Source: Trissonchulus latispiculum (Eukaryota; Nematoda; Enoplea; Enoplida; Ironidae). From it: a stretch of DNA of 64,000 nt. A program made the position numbers and the translations under genes. The DNA lies in NCBI GenBank assembly GCA_030248195.1, contig JASAND010026649.1, positions 26,726 to 90,725 of the forward strand. Direction: 5' to 3'. The notes beneath the pieces are model-generated. The model was not told the DNA's origin. It saw only the letters and a program-made list of their open reading frames with translations, and searched no databases. Shown piece after piece: positions 15,201 through 22,632 of this stretch (its first letter is position 1; the number at the start of each line of letters is the position of its first letter).

Positions 15201-18200
15201 ATCAAACAAAGGAAGATTTATTTTGAAGGTTTAATCCATTTTAATTTAATATAAGCTTTGCAGGATATCGTTCTAAATGACAACATCCAGCTTGACATGA
15301 TGTTCAAGTCTTCAATGCTAAGAGACGTCACCAAAGGATTAGATTATTTGCATAAATCTCCCGTGGAATGTCATGGATTGCTCACGGCGGGGAACTGTGT
15401 AGTGGACAGTCGATGGGTTGTCAAGTTGACTGATTTTGCAGTTGAGAGCGTGCTCCATGAATCTAAGAAAGCTGGAGTGATTCAGTGTGATAAATCGTCT
15501 TACAGCAGTACGCAGAGATCACATGGTTTAATTTTACACAGTATTTATTGTTGCCTTTCGAGAAATGAATTGCATTTGAGAAAGTATTTTCAACTCTTAT
15601 AGCGTTCATCAGATGTAGTACAGCCGCAGTCTGTTGTAAGTTGAATACTAGATATACCTATACTGCTTCCTAAAAGCAGTAGCCGTTTCAATCACGTGCC
15701 ACAGTGGATGAAATTCTTTTCCATATTTTCCATACTGTAGTGTACAGTGATAGTTGACTCTCATGCAGGCAGCCATTCAAGAAATCACGCACTGAATACT
15801 TTGTGAGTACGGGCCTAATTTGACCAGTCTTTAAATTATCGTTCTCGGTTTAATGTTGGTTTAACTGGTATGCAGCATCGCAAACTGTATACCTAGTTAA
15901 CTGTTGAATATTGTTTGGAAATCTGGCTTGATTTTACAGGTTTATTTCATCGAGCTCCGGAACAGCTGAGACTGCAAGACCAAGGACAATATGTACGTAC
16001 GAAGGAGGGCGATATTTACAGCTATGGAGCTATTGTGTACCAAATCATGCTACGAGAGCCACTATATTGTCATATAAATAACCTTACAGAAGAAGGTAAG
16101 GTGCTTGCGCGGAACAAAAATTTCGGAACAGTTAACTCCAGGTTGGTATTTTTCAATTAATTAAGTTAAATTAAATTTCATTAAATTGGATCGTATTCGG
16201 TCTTCCGATATGACTACTGATGCTATCTGTCCAGTTCTGTTGTTTATCTTGGACAGGGACTTTAAACCTATATTTGGTTTTCGGAAAGTCGTACTTGTCA
16301 GAATAGCTATATACATCGTAGCAAGAGTACATAATAACTAAGAGTGTGATAAGCGCAGCACTCTTAGCTATCAGGCTGGGGACATCATCTGCACGATAAC
16401 GGCCTACCCCCCCCCCCACAAATCAGACCCCAGTGACCCCCCACAAAACAGACCCTAGTCAACCACCCCCCACAAATCAGACCCTAGTGGATTTCACTAG
16501 GGTCTGCTTTGTGGGGGGGGGGGTCATTTCACTAGGGTCCATTTTGTGGGGGTCATTTCACTAGGGTCTGATTTGTGGGGGGGTCACTGGGGTCTGATTT
16601 GTGGGGGCGTAGGCCGTTATCGTGCAGACGATGTCCCCAGCCTGATAGCTAAGAGTGCTGCGCTTGTCACACTCTTAGTTATTATGTACTCTTGATCGTA
16701 GTAAGTCATGTACGCTGGGCACAGCACTCTAGTAAATTGGACAGGCTGGGACTATGGTCTTGCAGTGGACAAATAACATGACACTAATCGATGGCTTCCT
16801 CTTCAACATTGACGTTAACACTGGTTGTCTGGGTTGGCTAGCAGCCCACCTGCAGTTCCTTGTGTTGCGGAGCAAATTACGGACGAGAATCCTAATGTAA
16901 TTGTGTCGAGTATGAACTTATACGAAAGATCATGTCGTAGAATATGTGAGTGAAAGCCACAATGTGTGAACGCAACAGCGAATGAACACTTCTATGAACA
17001 GTTTCACCAAGAGTCTATAATACCATGCTATTATAGACGCTTGGTTTTACATTTAGCAGATGAGAGACTGTGAGTTTAGTACCTACGTGTAGACATTTAA
17101 AGAAGTTCAGAAGGAACAAATGAACATATTTGTTATATTTCAGAAATTTTGCAACAGGTAAAGAAACCACTAAGTGAATTAATGCGACCTAAAATAAACG
17201 ATCGTGCCTACAAAGACTTTTCATCTACACTGGTACAGCTTGTCCGTGAATGCTTCGCAGAAGTTCCTGAGATTAGACCATGTATCAGCAAGATCAAAGC
17301 AGCCGTTGTAGAGTCTACAAAATCTCAGTATGCGGGACTATTGTAGCTTTAATATTTTGAAAGCGAATTTAAATACATGATGTTAATATTAGATATCGCA
17401 ATATAACATAATGGATCTATTTCTATAAAGATTAAAATGGTTTAAACGGTTTAAAAATTAGCCGGATTAAAGGTTTAATAGCTATTTCTATAATGCTGGT
17501 TCTAATGCTGTTATAATACTAATTAAAGAGATTGAAGTTAACTAGTTTAATCCTACCATTTTTAATTCGCAGATTAAACTAGTTAATTTTAATCCGCCAT
17601 TAAAGAAACTGCTATTGAAAATCCACCAACTTTTCATCCGTTTAATCTGCGTAGCTGCACGAGGATTAAAAACTAGTTGAAAATACAGGGGCCGGATTAA
17701 ACAGATTAAAATTAATCCTTAAAGAAACAGCGATCTAGCAGATCGGATTAAAATTAGCCCGTTGACTTTTTAATCCGAAGTGGGAATAAAGAAGCAGGAT
17801 TAGATTAAAATTTTAACCCTTGGCGCATTAAAGAAATAGGGTTAAATCTAATCCGTTTAATCCGGGCGCCTAATTTGTTTAGTGCGGATTTATTTTAATC
17901 TAATCAGTTTAATCTTTAAAGAAATAGGGCCATAGCGTTAATTGGTGTGTGAAAATTTTTATTGTCTATATTTCAGCTCCAAAAATATTGTGGATCATAT
18001 GGTCTCTATGATGGAAAAGTATGCCAATAACTTAGAAAAAATTGTGGAAGAACGAACTGGCCAGTTGATAGAAGAACGTAAACGAGCGGATGGACTGCTT
18101 TGCCAGTTGCTACCCAGGTCAGTCCAATAGAAAACAAGAGAAGTTGAGTTGAGCTGCGGAGGATTAAAAATATAGAAATACAAGAAAGAGATGAGGACGA

Positions 18201-20293
18201 GCCGGACTTTTCCGGCTCGGCTCGGCTCGGCTCGGCACAGGAAGATTTTTAAGGTGGGTCGGCTTGGCTAGGCTCGCCAGCTTGAAATTTCAAATTTGAT
18301 TGCTACGAATTGAGGATTTTTCCAGGTTGTTTTAGTCAAAACACTTGAAAACAGCTGACGAGCTTTAGTGACCTAATGAGAATCAACAAAATTCCATATT
18401 TACTGACACACTGCGAGAGGCAAAGTGTATAATTATGGTTAATGATACTGGTATACATATATTTCGTAAAAGTATGATTCTACAAAACTGAAAACTAGGA
18501 CACCATTCCGGTGGCAACCATTGATACTTGTTTTGCTTAAAATTTATTCTTAGCTTATGCTATACAGTACCATCACTTGCACCATAGAATGGACGTGATA
18601 TCGCTGGACAGTCGGCTTCAAATATTAACACATCAAACTAATGCATCACACTGCGCTTGTATCATAATCCTACAATGAAATGTAGTATTTGAGCTAAGGT
18701 TATCTCTAATTTTTAGAACAGTTTCTGATGCGTTGAAAAAAGGTGTATCAGTTCCACCTGAAACGTATGAATCTGCAACAATATACTTCTCCGACATCGT
18801 TGGTTTCACCGACTTATGCTCTAGAAGTACTCCTTTTGAAGTAGTGGATTTCTTGAACTCCCTTTACTCCGGATTCGATGCCATTATCCACTGTTTTGAT
18901 GCCTACAAGGTACTTTACATAACACATTAGGTTTACGCTTTTATCAGCATAAAGCTGTCCTGCGGCAGTGTGTATGGCCCATTTTGTTTTATTCCTTTTA
19001 TTACAGAATATCAGTCAAACATTACCACGAACAGTATTAATACTAATATGTAAATCTTAAATAATAAATAATATTCGAAATATATTTGTGTAATCTCCTA
19101 TTGTCCCTAAGGCTTATCAGGCAATGATTCAAAGTCGTAGCCGAAAAGCTCTGTTAGGTTAATGATACAAGGTGGATCTGAAATATGACGTTCAAGAAAG
19201 GTTTTTGTTCTTTTGAAAAGGGCAGAGAGCAAAAAGCGGAATTAACATAAATTAATATGTTGTTATGAATATTTAACATCTATGTGTGTGATGGAAGCAG
19301 GTGGAAACCTATGTTATTGTGTCATGAGTCAGTAAAGCTACCAATCAGTACAATTTGAGCCAAATCTGTCAGCGTTTGCACGTTCCGACAGACGGGACCT
19401 ATTTTGTTGAGGGGTGTATATATGTTGGGGAGCATTTGCGTATTGTGTTGTTATTAGAGTATTGTTAAGCAATGCAAAGAGGAAAAGCACTCCACCAGCA
19501 TACTGTTTTCTTAAATATAGTGTCGCCATGCACTCTTGCTGTCGTCTTTAGAGTTCAAGAGTGTATTAATAAAATCAAAGTTATTATAGCAACAAAAGCA
19601 TCCATAGCCATAAGTGATAAAGGATGGGTCCAAGAAGCTTGAATTTTTAGAAATGTTCAAACATCTATACTTAAATATAAAACCCTCAGGAAATGAACTG
19701 GAAGGAGTGGTGATTTCGTCACAGCTTGTGCACAGGTAAGGTAGCAGACGGGGCACCTCAGTCTGTGGGAATGGACGTCCAGGTCCACTATACTACTGTA
19801 AAGCTGTATAAACGAAGGCAGGTAGAGGGTAATAATGTTATTTTTTATATTTAAAGGAAGCATATGACAAATTTGCTGCTGTTTGGATTAGTAGGAGCTG
19901 AAGCATGTTATGTTCCTTTAAGGTTGAAACAATAGGGGATGCTTACATGGTCGCTTCTGGTTTGCCGAATAGAAATGGGGTCAGACATGTTCAAGAAATA
20001 GCAGATTTGTCGATTTCCATTCGTGACGTAAGAGTTTTGTTAAAGTACAACTTACCACTGTTAACTTGTTTTTTAATTTAAAACATCCATAACTTTATGA
20101 CAAATTTGTAAGAGTTTTTATTTACTACATAAACAAAAATTTGCCTTTTTTGCTATTAGAATGATCATAATGTAAAAATCTAGTCCAATACAGTCAACAT
20201 TTCAGTTTGTTGGAAATGATTTTATCGTGCCACATTGTCCAGAGGAAAAGCTTCAAGTCAGAATTGGCATGCATTCTGGACCTGTGGCAGCTG
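423..20293 (+). CDS. Receptor guanylyl cyclase, left copy (3' truncated)
   Basis: Same gene as the right copy, on the opposite strand: 19 exons, 2,819 coding bases, all in frame with conserved splice sites. It runs from the second visible ligand-domain exon to the cyclase exon ending in the HSGPVAAG motif. The next exons (FGDTVN motif, C-terminal part of the catalytic fold, tail) are absent between 20,294 and the spacer on this strand. The final donor at 20,294 has no usable partner; read-through gives about 15 extra residues and a stop. The product would bind ligand and sit in the membrane but lack half the catalytic site, so it could act as a decoy or dominant-negative partner, or be a decaying pseudogene. 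Any 5' exons lie before base 1. Confidence 0.88.
530..1099 (+). other. Left copy intron 2: nothing recognised
   Basis: Between exons 2 and 3; mostly unique AT-rich sequence mirrored at 59,889-60,463. No ORF or repeat family recognised. Confidence 0.6.
1100..1224 (+). CDS. Left copy exon 3: ligand-binding domain
   Basis: Reads [20 protein letters not shown] followed by YKTLARVS, the family's 'A-x-W-x-IP-x-x-x-x-x-A ... TL-x-R' block. Acceptor CTAG at 1,098-1,099 and donor GTACGT at 1,225. Phase 1 in, 0 out. The ORF extends both ways past the splice sites, but family alignment ends at the donor. Confidence 0.9.
1225..2511 (+). other. Left copy intron 3: nothing recognised
   Basis: 1.3 kb of AT-rich sequence, mirrored at 58,475-59,763. 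Short ORFs here are conserved between arms only because the DNA is duplicated; they show no family resemblance. Confidence 0.6.
2512..2755 (+). CDS. Left copy exon 4: ligand-binding domain
   Basis: Starts after a polypyrimidine-CAG acceptor and reads [15 protein letters not shown], the '-x-x-x-W-x-RVA-x-x-Y' strand-helix unit. A GTAGGT donor lies four bases before the chosen one; the end at 2,755 is picked because exon 5 needs one carried base (giving VRVVIIVCM). Confidence 0.88.
3043..3251 (+). CDS. Left copy exon 5: ligand-binding domain
   Basis: Reads IIVCMGKG, then [18 protein letters not shown], the 'ARHLNMT-DYVYI' helix-strand of the receptor fold, and a [15 protein letters not shown] loop (WTHPGQDD). 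Donor GTGAGT. No amino-acid change in the other arm (57,735-57,943). Confidence 0.93.
3748..3852 (+). CDS. Left copy exon 6: ligand-binding domain
   Basis: Thirty-five codons, phase 0 at both ends, reading [19 protein letters not shown]. The acceptor sequence is CATTACAG here but TTTATTAG in the other arm, while the exon is unchanged: splice function is kept across a diverged intron end. Confidence 0.88.
4318..4612 (+). repeat. Unclassified intronic repeat-like block
   Basis: A block opening with CCTCCTCGACCGACAAAAAC and closing with GGTCTCCCAGAATTGGGCCC, preceding exon 7. Its style (GGGTTGACTC, GTTTGACCCTC, GGTTAGACCC words) differs from the surrounding AT-rich DNA. Mirrored at ~56,390-56,680. 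Confidence 0.35.
4695..4842 (+). CDS. Left copy exon 7: ligand-binding domain, YLHDAVYLY motif
   Basis: Reads [14 protein letters not shown], a cysteine-rich loop, then [15 protein letters not shown], a hallmark of invertebrate and vertebrate receptor cyclases. The reading frame has no upstream stop-free extension, so the GCAG acceptor at 4,693-4,694 sets the start. One synonymous Leu codon differs from the right copy (CTA here, CTG there). Confidence 0.92.
5261..5946. mobile_element. Fold-back element made of GTCAGAATTT words (left arm)
   Basis: Both ends are tandem GTCAGAATTTCATTA-type words plus an AAATAATATAAGTTGAAC block, in inverted orientation, around a ~370 bp core of normal base composition. 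The core carries overlapping 68- and 85-codon ORFs on the minus strand that are nearly unchanged in the other arm, but I recognise no product. Confidence 0.7.
6040..6145 (-). repeat. tRNA-like SINE fragment
   Basis: On the minus strand an A-box-like AGCTCAGTTGTAGTAGGGAG follows CTGTAGCCTCAAT; no convincing B box or cloverleaf. It shares the CTGTAGCCTC leader with the element at 12,335-12,415. Mirrored at 54,850-54,960. Confidence 0.35.
6237..6300. repeat. (TA)n microsatellite, left arm
   Basis: About 25 uninterrupted TA units; also present at 54,700-54,765. Because TA repeats are self-complementary it is a further local palindrome. Confidence 0.95.
6453..7002. mobile_element. GGATTAAA-word MITE, copy 1 left arm
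   Basis: Inverted ends GGCCCTATTTCTTTAAAG / CTTTAAAGAAATAGGCC. The whole interior is built from permutations of AATCCGTTTAATCC and CTATTTCTTTAA in both orientations. No coding capacity. Lies in the intron before exon 8. Confidence 0.85.
7099..7262 (+). CDS. Left copy exon 8: membrane-proximal ligand domain
   Basis: Reads [18 protein letters not shown], the 'G-x-SG-x-V-x-ID-x-x-G-x-R-x-P-x-F' segment, followed by a Cys-containing stretch. TTTAG acceptor, GTAAGT donor, phases 1/0. Confidence 0.9.
8125..8265. repeat. TACTGTAA interspersed short repeat
   Basis: Roughly eight TACTGTAA/ACTGTAAATT words at 10-20 base spacing, mirrored at ~52,727-52,868. A simple repeat with no element ends seen. 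Confidence 0.6.
8763..8865 (+). CDS. Left copy exon 9: juxtamembrane PPxxIPECGF segment
   Basis: Encodes [11 protein letters not shown] followed by a second Cys, the family's extracellular juxtamembrane signature ('P-x-x-x-PECGF'). TATAG acceptor and GTGAGC donor, phases 0/1. Confidence 0.93.
9122..9194 (+). CDS. Left copy exon 10: transmembrane helix
   Basis: Twenty-four residues, [18 protein letters not shown] flanked by a cytosolic basic stop-transfer (NRRR). Donor GTAAGT. This is the only hydrophobic segment in the visible protein. Confidence 0.92.
9378..9700. mobile_element. AAGAGTACATAAT fold-back element, copy 1 left arm
   Basis: Begins CAAGAGTACATAATACATAA; ~100 bp inverted ends containing CACATCCTCTGCACACTAACGG and a C/G-rich tract with CAAATTGG. 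The right end is truncated or replaced at ~9,700, where the next element follows. Confidence 0.75.
9725..10734. mobile_element. 1.0 kb element with AGTTGGAAGTGGGTC ends, left arm
   Basis: Perfect 15-base inverted ends AGTTGGAAGTGGGTC, followed on each side by GACCCGCGGGTACCCGCG-type GC-rich palindromes. AT-rich interior without ORFs of note. In the intron between exons 10 and 11. Confidence 0.75.
11002..11523. mobile_element. Fold-back element, TTGCGCTTTCCCC ends, left arm
   Basis: Outer ends GATCTCTTGCGCTTTCCCC / GGGGAAAGCGCAAGAAATC. A second inverted pair inside (TTTTATGTTGGTAAGGAG / CTCTTACCAACATAAAAA) and a central hairpin (TTCAGCTTTTCGTTCGCT / AGCTAACGAAAAGCTGAA) give three nested palindromes in 520 bp. 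Confidence 0.75.
11706..11781 (+). CDS. Left copy exon 11: cytosolic juxtamembrane region
   Basis: Reads [21 protein letters not shown], matching the 'RKY-x-x-E-x-x-L-x-x-x-WRVD' segment that starts the intracellular part of receptor cyclases. One Ile codon (ATA) is Leu (CTA) in the right copy. Confidence 0.9.
12335..12415 (-). repeat. tRNA-like SINE fragment, left arm
   Basis: Minus strand reads GTAGCCTCGGTAGCCAGCTG ... GTGGGTTCGAATCATACC, an A/B-box spacing like a tRNA without paired acceptor ends. Mirrored at 48,580-48,660. Confidence 0.5.
12560..12785. repeat. G/C-homopolymer-rich block before exon 12
   Basis: Contains CCGGATTTTACCGGTTTATT, a G9 run and a C13 run. The composition is foreign to the intron. 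Mirrored at ~48,185-48,440 with different homopolymer lengths. Confidence 0.5.
12895..13122 (+). CDS. Left copy exon 12: N lobe of kinase-homology domain
   Basis: A Ser/Lys-rich stretch (typical phosphorylation region of these receptors) followed by [16 protein letters not shown]. Arg replaces the kinase VAIK lysine, as expected for a pseudokinase. The segment between SEQS and GRFSG differs between arms because of a +1/-1 indel pair (see findings). Confidence 0.88.
13277..13384 (+). CDS. Left copy exon 13: kinase-homology domain hinge
   Basis: Thirty-six codons reading [14 protein letters not shown], the strongly conserved 'E-YC-x-RGSL' hinge of receptor cyclases. TTCCAG acceptor, GTAAGT donor. 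Confidence 0.93.
13385..15263 (+). other. Left copy intron 13: unclassified
   Basis: 1.9 kb. The part ending ...CCCACGGCCCGCGACA at ~14,968 looks like a retroelement LTR end (TG...CA), but no matching start, target duplication or coding part was found. The rest is AT-rich. Mirrored at 45,727-47,613. Confidence 0.4.
15264..15525 (+). CDS. Left copy exon 14: kinase-homology catalytic-loop region
   Basis: Reads [15 protein letters not shown] then [15 protein letters not shown], matching 'L-x-x-LH-S-x-x-x-HG-L-x-S-x-NCVVD-R-x-V-L-K-ITD'. The catalytic HRD and DFG motifs are degenerate (CHG, TDFA), consistent with a pseudokinase. The donor at 15,526 is inferred from phase 1 needed by exon 15 and is the least certain boundary. 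The frame is open here, unlike in the right copy. Confidence 0.85.
15940..16095 (+). CDS. Left copy exon 15: kinase-homology APE region
   Basis: Contains HRAPEQLRL (the 'W-x-APE-LLR' motif) and [18 protein letters not shown] (the 'GD-YSF-x-I-x-QE-x-x-R' helix). TTTACAG acceptor, GTAAGG donor, phase 1 at the end. Confidence 0.93.
16322..16694. mobile_element. AAGAGTACATAAT fold-back element, copy 2 left arm
   Basis: ~105 bp near-perfect inverted ends (CAAGAGTACATAATAACTAA ... TTATTATGTACTCTTG) around an inner array of CACAAATCAGACCCTAGTG words with C/G homopolymers, itself inverted. Lies between exons 15 and 16. Confidence 0.85.
17144..17327 (+). CDS. Left copy exon 16: C lobe of kinase-homology domain
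   Basis: Reads ELMRPKIND and [20 protein letters not shown], the 'LM-x-x-CW-x-E-x-P-x-x-RP-x-F-x-x-I' end of the domain, with Phe replacing the usual Trp. The donor (GTATGC at 17,328) is chosen by phase 2; the frame would otherwise run five codons to a stop. Confidence 0.9.
17413..17931. mobile_element. GGATTAAA-word MITE, copy 2 left arm
   Basis: Same family as 6,453-7,002 but only partly similar inside; ends GGATCTATTTCTATAAAG and CTTTAAAGAAATAGGGCC. Occupies most of the intron between exons 16 and 17. Confidence 0.85.
17977..18117 (+). CDS. Left copy exon 17: signalling helix
   Basis: Forty-seven residues of coiled-coil heptads, [19 protein letters not shown]...[16 protein letters not shown], the conserved dimerisation linker that couples the kinase-homology domain to the cyclase. 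Phases 2/2. Confidence 0.95.
18190..18240. repeat. (GGCTC)n short tandem repeat
   Basis: Five GGCTC units next to a related degenerate block, after exon 17; mirrored at 42,745-42,790. Confidence 0.7.
18717..18909 (+). CDS. Left copy exon 18: cyclase domain, first metal aspartate
   Basis: Reads [20 protein letters not shown]; the Asp of FSDIVGFT is the first Mg2+ ligand of class III cyclases. It continues through [20 protein letters not shown]. Acceptor TTTTTAG, donor GTACTT. Confidence 0.95.
18910..19922 (+). other. Left copy intron 18: nothing recognised
   Basis: 1.0 kb between exons 18 and 19, mirrored at 41,063-42,076. Several 60-107 codon ORFs on the opposite strand have no family resemblance. 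Confidence 0.55.
19923..20027 (+). CDS. Left copy exon 19: cyclase domain, second metal aspartate
   Basis: Reads [19 protein letters not shown]; the Glu of VETIGD recognises guanine in guanylyl cyclases and the Asp is the second metal ligand. It continues with [10 protein letters not shown]. Confidence 0.95.
20206..20293 (+). CDS. Left copy exon 20 (last): cyclase HSGPVAAG
   Basis: Reads [14 protein letters not shown] and ends in phase 1 at a GTACGTC donor. The canonical continuation ([17 protein letters not shown]) is not on this strand anywhere before the spacer, so this is the left copy's final recognisable exon. It differs from the right copy by one synonymous Val codon. Confidence 0.93.
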
Positions 20294-20551
20294 GTACGTC
20301 TTATTTAAATGAGTTTGACAAAGTTTTACTTGAACTGCTGTAGGTCCTGTTTAATTATGCCACAGTACGTATTAAATGCTTTAAAGATGAAATAAATAAA
20401 TTTAATCGCAAACTTTGACAATCGTTTTTACCAATTTAACGAATTATATATCTAAAAAACTCTATGCGACCGAGAATTCGAGGGCGCCCATTTCGTGTGT
20501 CACACTTATATACCTCCCCGTATATAATATGCAGGTAAAAAGCACAATAAT

Positions 20552-20605
20552 AGATATATAATATATAATATATAATATATATATATGTATATACGTATAT
20601 ATAGA
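20552..20605. repeat. AT-rich self-complementary tract
   Basis: TATAATATATAATATATAATA followed by ATGTATATACGTATATATAG; mirrored at 40,379-40,432. It could extrude as a hairpin. Confidence 0.6.
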
Positions 20606-20654
20606 TCCTATGTAAATAAAAGGTACAAAGGGATCTTTTTCACTGAAAACACCC

Positions 20655-22079
20655 TTTATACTAGCGCTACAGGCGCCCGTTCGCCCTGAGCAGTTGAAAA
20701 ACCTTATAATAGGGTGCTGGTAACCAGCCCGGCCCCCAGCCCCAGCCTCCAGCCCCGATGGGTAAAACCAGCTCTTCAGCCTCCAGCCCTCTAGGTAAAA
20801 TCCAGCCCAGCCCCAAGGGTAAAACCCAGCCCCCATTTTCCAGCCCCAAGGGTAAAACAGCCCCCATTTTCTGCCTGTGGTAAACCCAGCTATTTTCCTG
20901 CCCTCTGTGGTAAAACCCAGCCCCATTTTCAGCTCCCTAGGGTATTAGGTTTTTCCCAGCAGCAGCATGAAACGGCCCATATAAATTCTATTTATCTGAA
21001 CAGTTTTGACATAAGCAGTTAATAGTGGGGCTCTGGCTGGTACTTTAATTGTCTGGTTAGTTAAAGATACAAGTTAAAATGTGAAATATTTGATACTTTT
21101 GAAGATTTTAAGATCAATTGACAAAACTGTGTAAGCTGGCAATCCTGCCGGTGAAGACAGTTAGTTGACTGGCCGGCCAGTCTACAGTGGGCTAAGTTTC
21201 ACTTTCGCAGGAGTCAGTGAATAACAGCAAAGTGCTTTTGGTTGTTTGCTTTTTTCGAAAGCTTGCAGATGCTTTCGTGCAAATGAATTAGACAATGAGA
21301 ATTAAGCGAGCAATATTTATTATTGATAGTTACATTTTGTATATGCCTCTATTTTTTAAGAACGGATTAATTTATTAATCCGCATTAAAATCAGAACCGA
21401 TTTAACGAAATAAAATTTCATCAGAGTCAAAAGAGTAAATCAGAATAAAATTGAATTCATTTGTCCAATGCACTAAGGCCTAACCCGGCATTTAAACATA
21501 ACCCTTTTGCCCTTCTGGACGAGACGGTCTCTTTTTTCGTTCTCGCTAAGGGTTGTTTGTTGTTTGTCGGGCTGGGGGAGTTTTCCCCTTTCATGTTTCC
21601 TATTATTAAAATCTGTTTTCATCGTTTAAAAACTGAATCAACTATAATTGCCTTTCTTCACCTTCATTGTTCGGACTGCCAGCCTGTGACAGTTAGTCGG
21701 TCGGACTGAGAGCTAGCCGTCAAGAGTGAAACATTTCACATTTTAACTTGCATTTTTAGCTAACCGGGGAAATAAGGTACTGACGGACCACTTTGTGCTT
21801 GCTTCAGGAACTGGCCCAGGTTAGGAATTAATACTGGACCGGGACATACTGCTGGCTGGAAAAAACGTTACCCCAGGTTTTGGAAAACAGGGGCTGGAAA
21901 ACGTGGTCAGGAAAACGGGGCTGGAAAAAGGGGGCTGGGTTTGGATGGGCGGTTTCCAATGGGGCTGGCAGTCGGGGCTGAACTTAAGGGGCGGAGGCGG
22001 AGGCCGGTTTCGGGGCGGGGTGGGGCGGGGGCTGGGCTGGCTTTTACCCACACCCTTATAATAAGCGCTACAGGCGCCC
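20655..22079. mobile_element. 1.4 kb fold-back element with minisatellite ends, left arm
   Basis: Each end holds a minisatellite of CAGCCCC(A)AGGGTAAAACC units (C-rich at 20,700-20,950, G-rich at 21,840-22,050), then ~250 bp of inverted sequence including AAGTTAAAATGTGAAAT. AGCGCTACAGGCGCCCG lies just outside both ends in direct orientation. Confidence 0.75.
21345..21425. repeat. GGATTAAA-word MITE fragment
   Basis: Short remnant with TTAATCCGCATTAAAATC inside the 1.4 kb minisatellite-bearing element; mirrored at ~39,525-39,592. Confidence 0.55.
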
Positions 22080-22111
22080 GGCGGCTATAGGTGTCTGCAA
22101 GCAAAACTCTT

Positions 22112-22183
22112 TGGCTCCGGTGGGAAGCGAACCCACAACCTTTCGACTCGCGGTCGAGAGCACTCACCACCCGGCCATCGGCC
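22112..22183 (-). repeat. tRNA-like module A in outer element end, left arm
   Basis: Minus strand GGCCGATGGCCGGGTGGTGA ... GTTGTGGGTTCGCTTCCCAC: good A and B boxes and T arm, weak acceptor pairing, so a tRNA-derived repeat head and not a working tRNA. Confidence 0.6.
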
Positions 22184-22560
22184 TACACATGAAAGAGATC
22201 TAAAACGACTTGTTAAGGAAAAGAAGAAAGTGTGACTAGCAAAATGCTTAGTTTCAGTCAGTGAATCGTTCTTCACATTTTTGCCGTTGATTGCTTTGTC
22301 TGTATTTGTTGTGTTTCCTTTTTTGCGAAAGATTACTGTGATCAAGAACGCAGAGTATCATTGATACGGCTCTGCCAATTTTGTCTATCTGGAAATCTGC
22401 CGGTGTTTGTGTTTATTCTAACGTGACTATTAGTTATGACCATATACCGCAGCATTTTTTCGTATGGTAAGTTTCGAAATTTAATTTATGATTTTTATGT
22501 GAATGGAGTCTTAATACCGATAATAGACACAAATAGATAATTAAACTCAAATTGATTGTG

Positions 22561-22632
22561 ACCGGTTTGCCGAGTGGAGAAATCACCGTGGTGTTAAACC
22601 TGAGTAGTGCTGGTTCATCTCTCCGATAACTT
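22561..22632 (+). repeat. tRNA-like module B in outer element end, left arm
   Basis: CCGGTTTGCCGAGTGGAGAA ... TGCTGGTTCATCTCTCCG has an A-box (GCCGAGTGG) and degraded B box at normal spacing. Other copies at ~25,600-25,668 (-), 35,420-35,492 (+), 38,208-38,275 (-) have the better GGTTCAATTC. Confidence 0.5.

Noticed and set aside
20342..20395. Possible degenerate exon 21 remnant on the left (in-frame MPQYVL after an AG)
   Set aside because: The resemblance to MPRYCL is six residues with a stop soon after, the preceding bases do not give VVGL, and the true exon 21 is in the spacer. Same sequence exists in the right arm intron.
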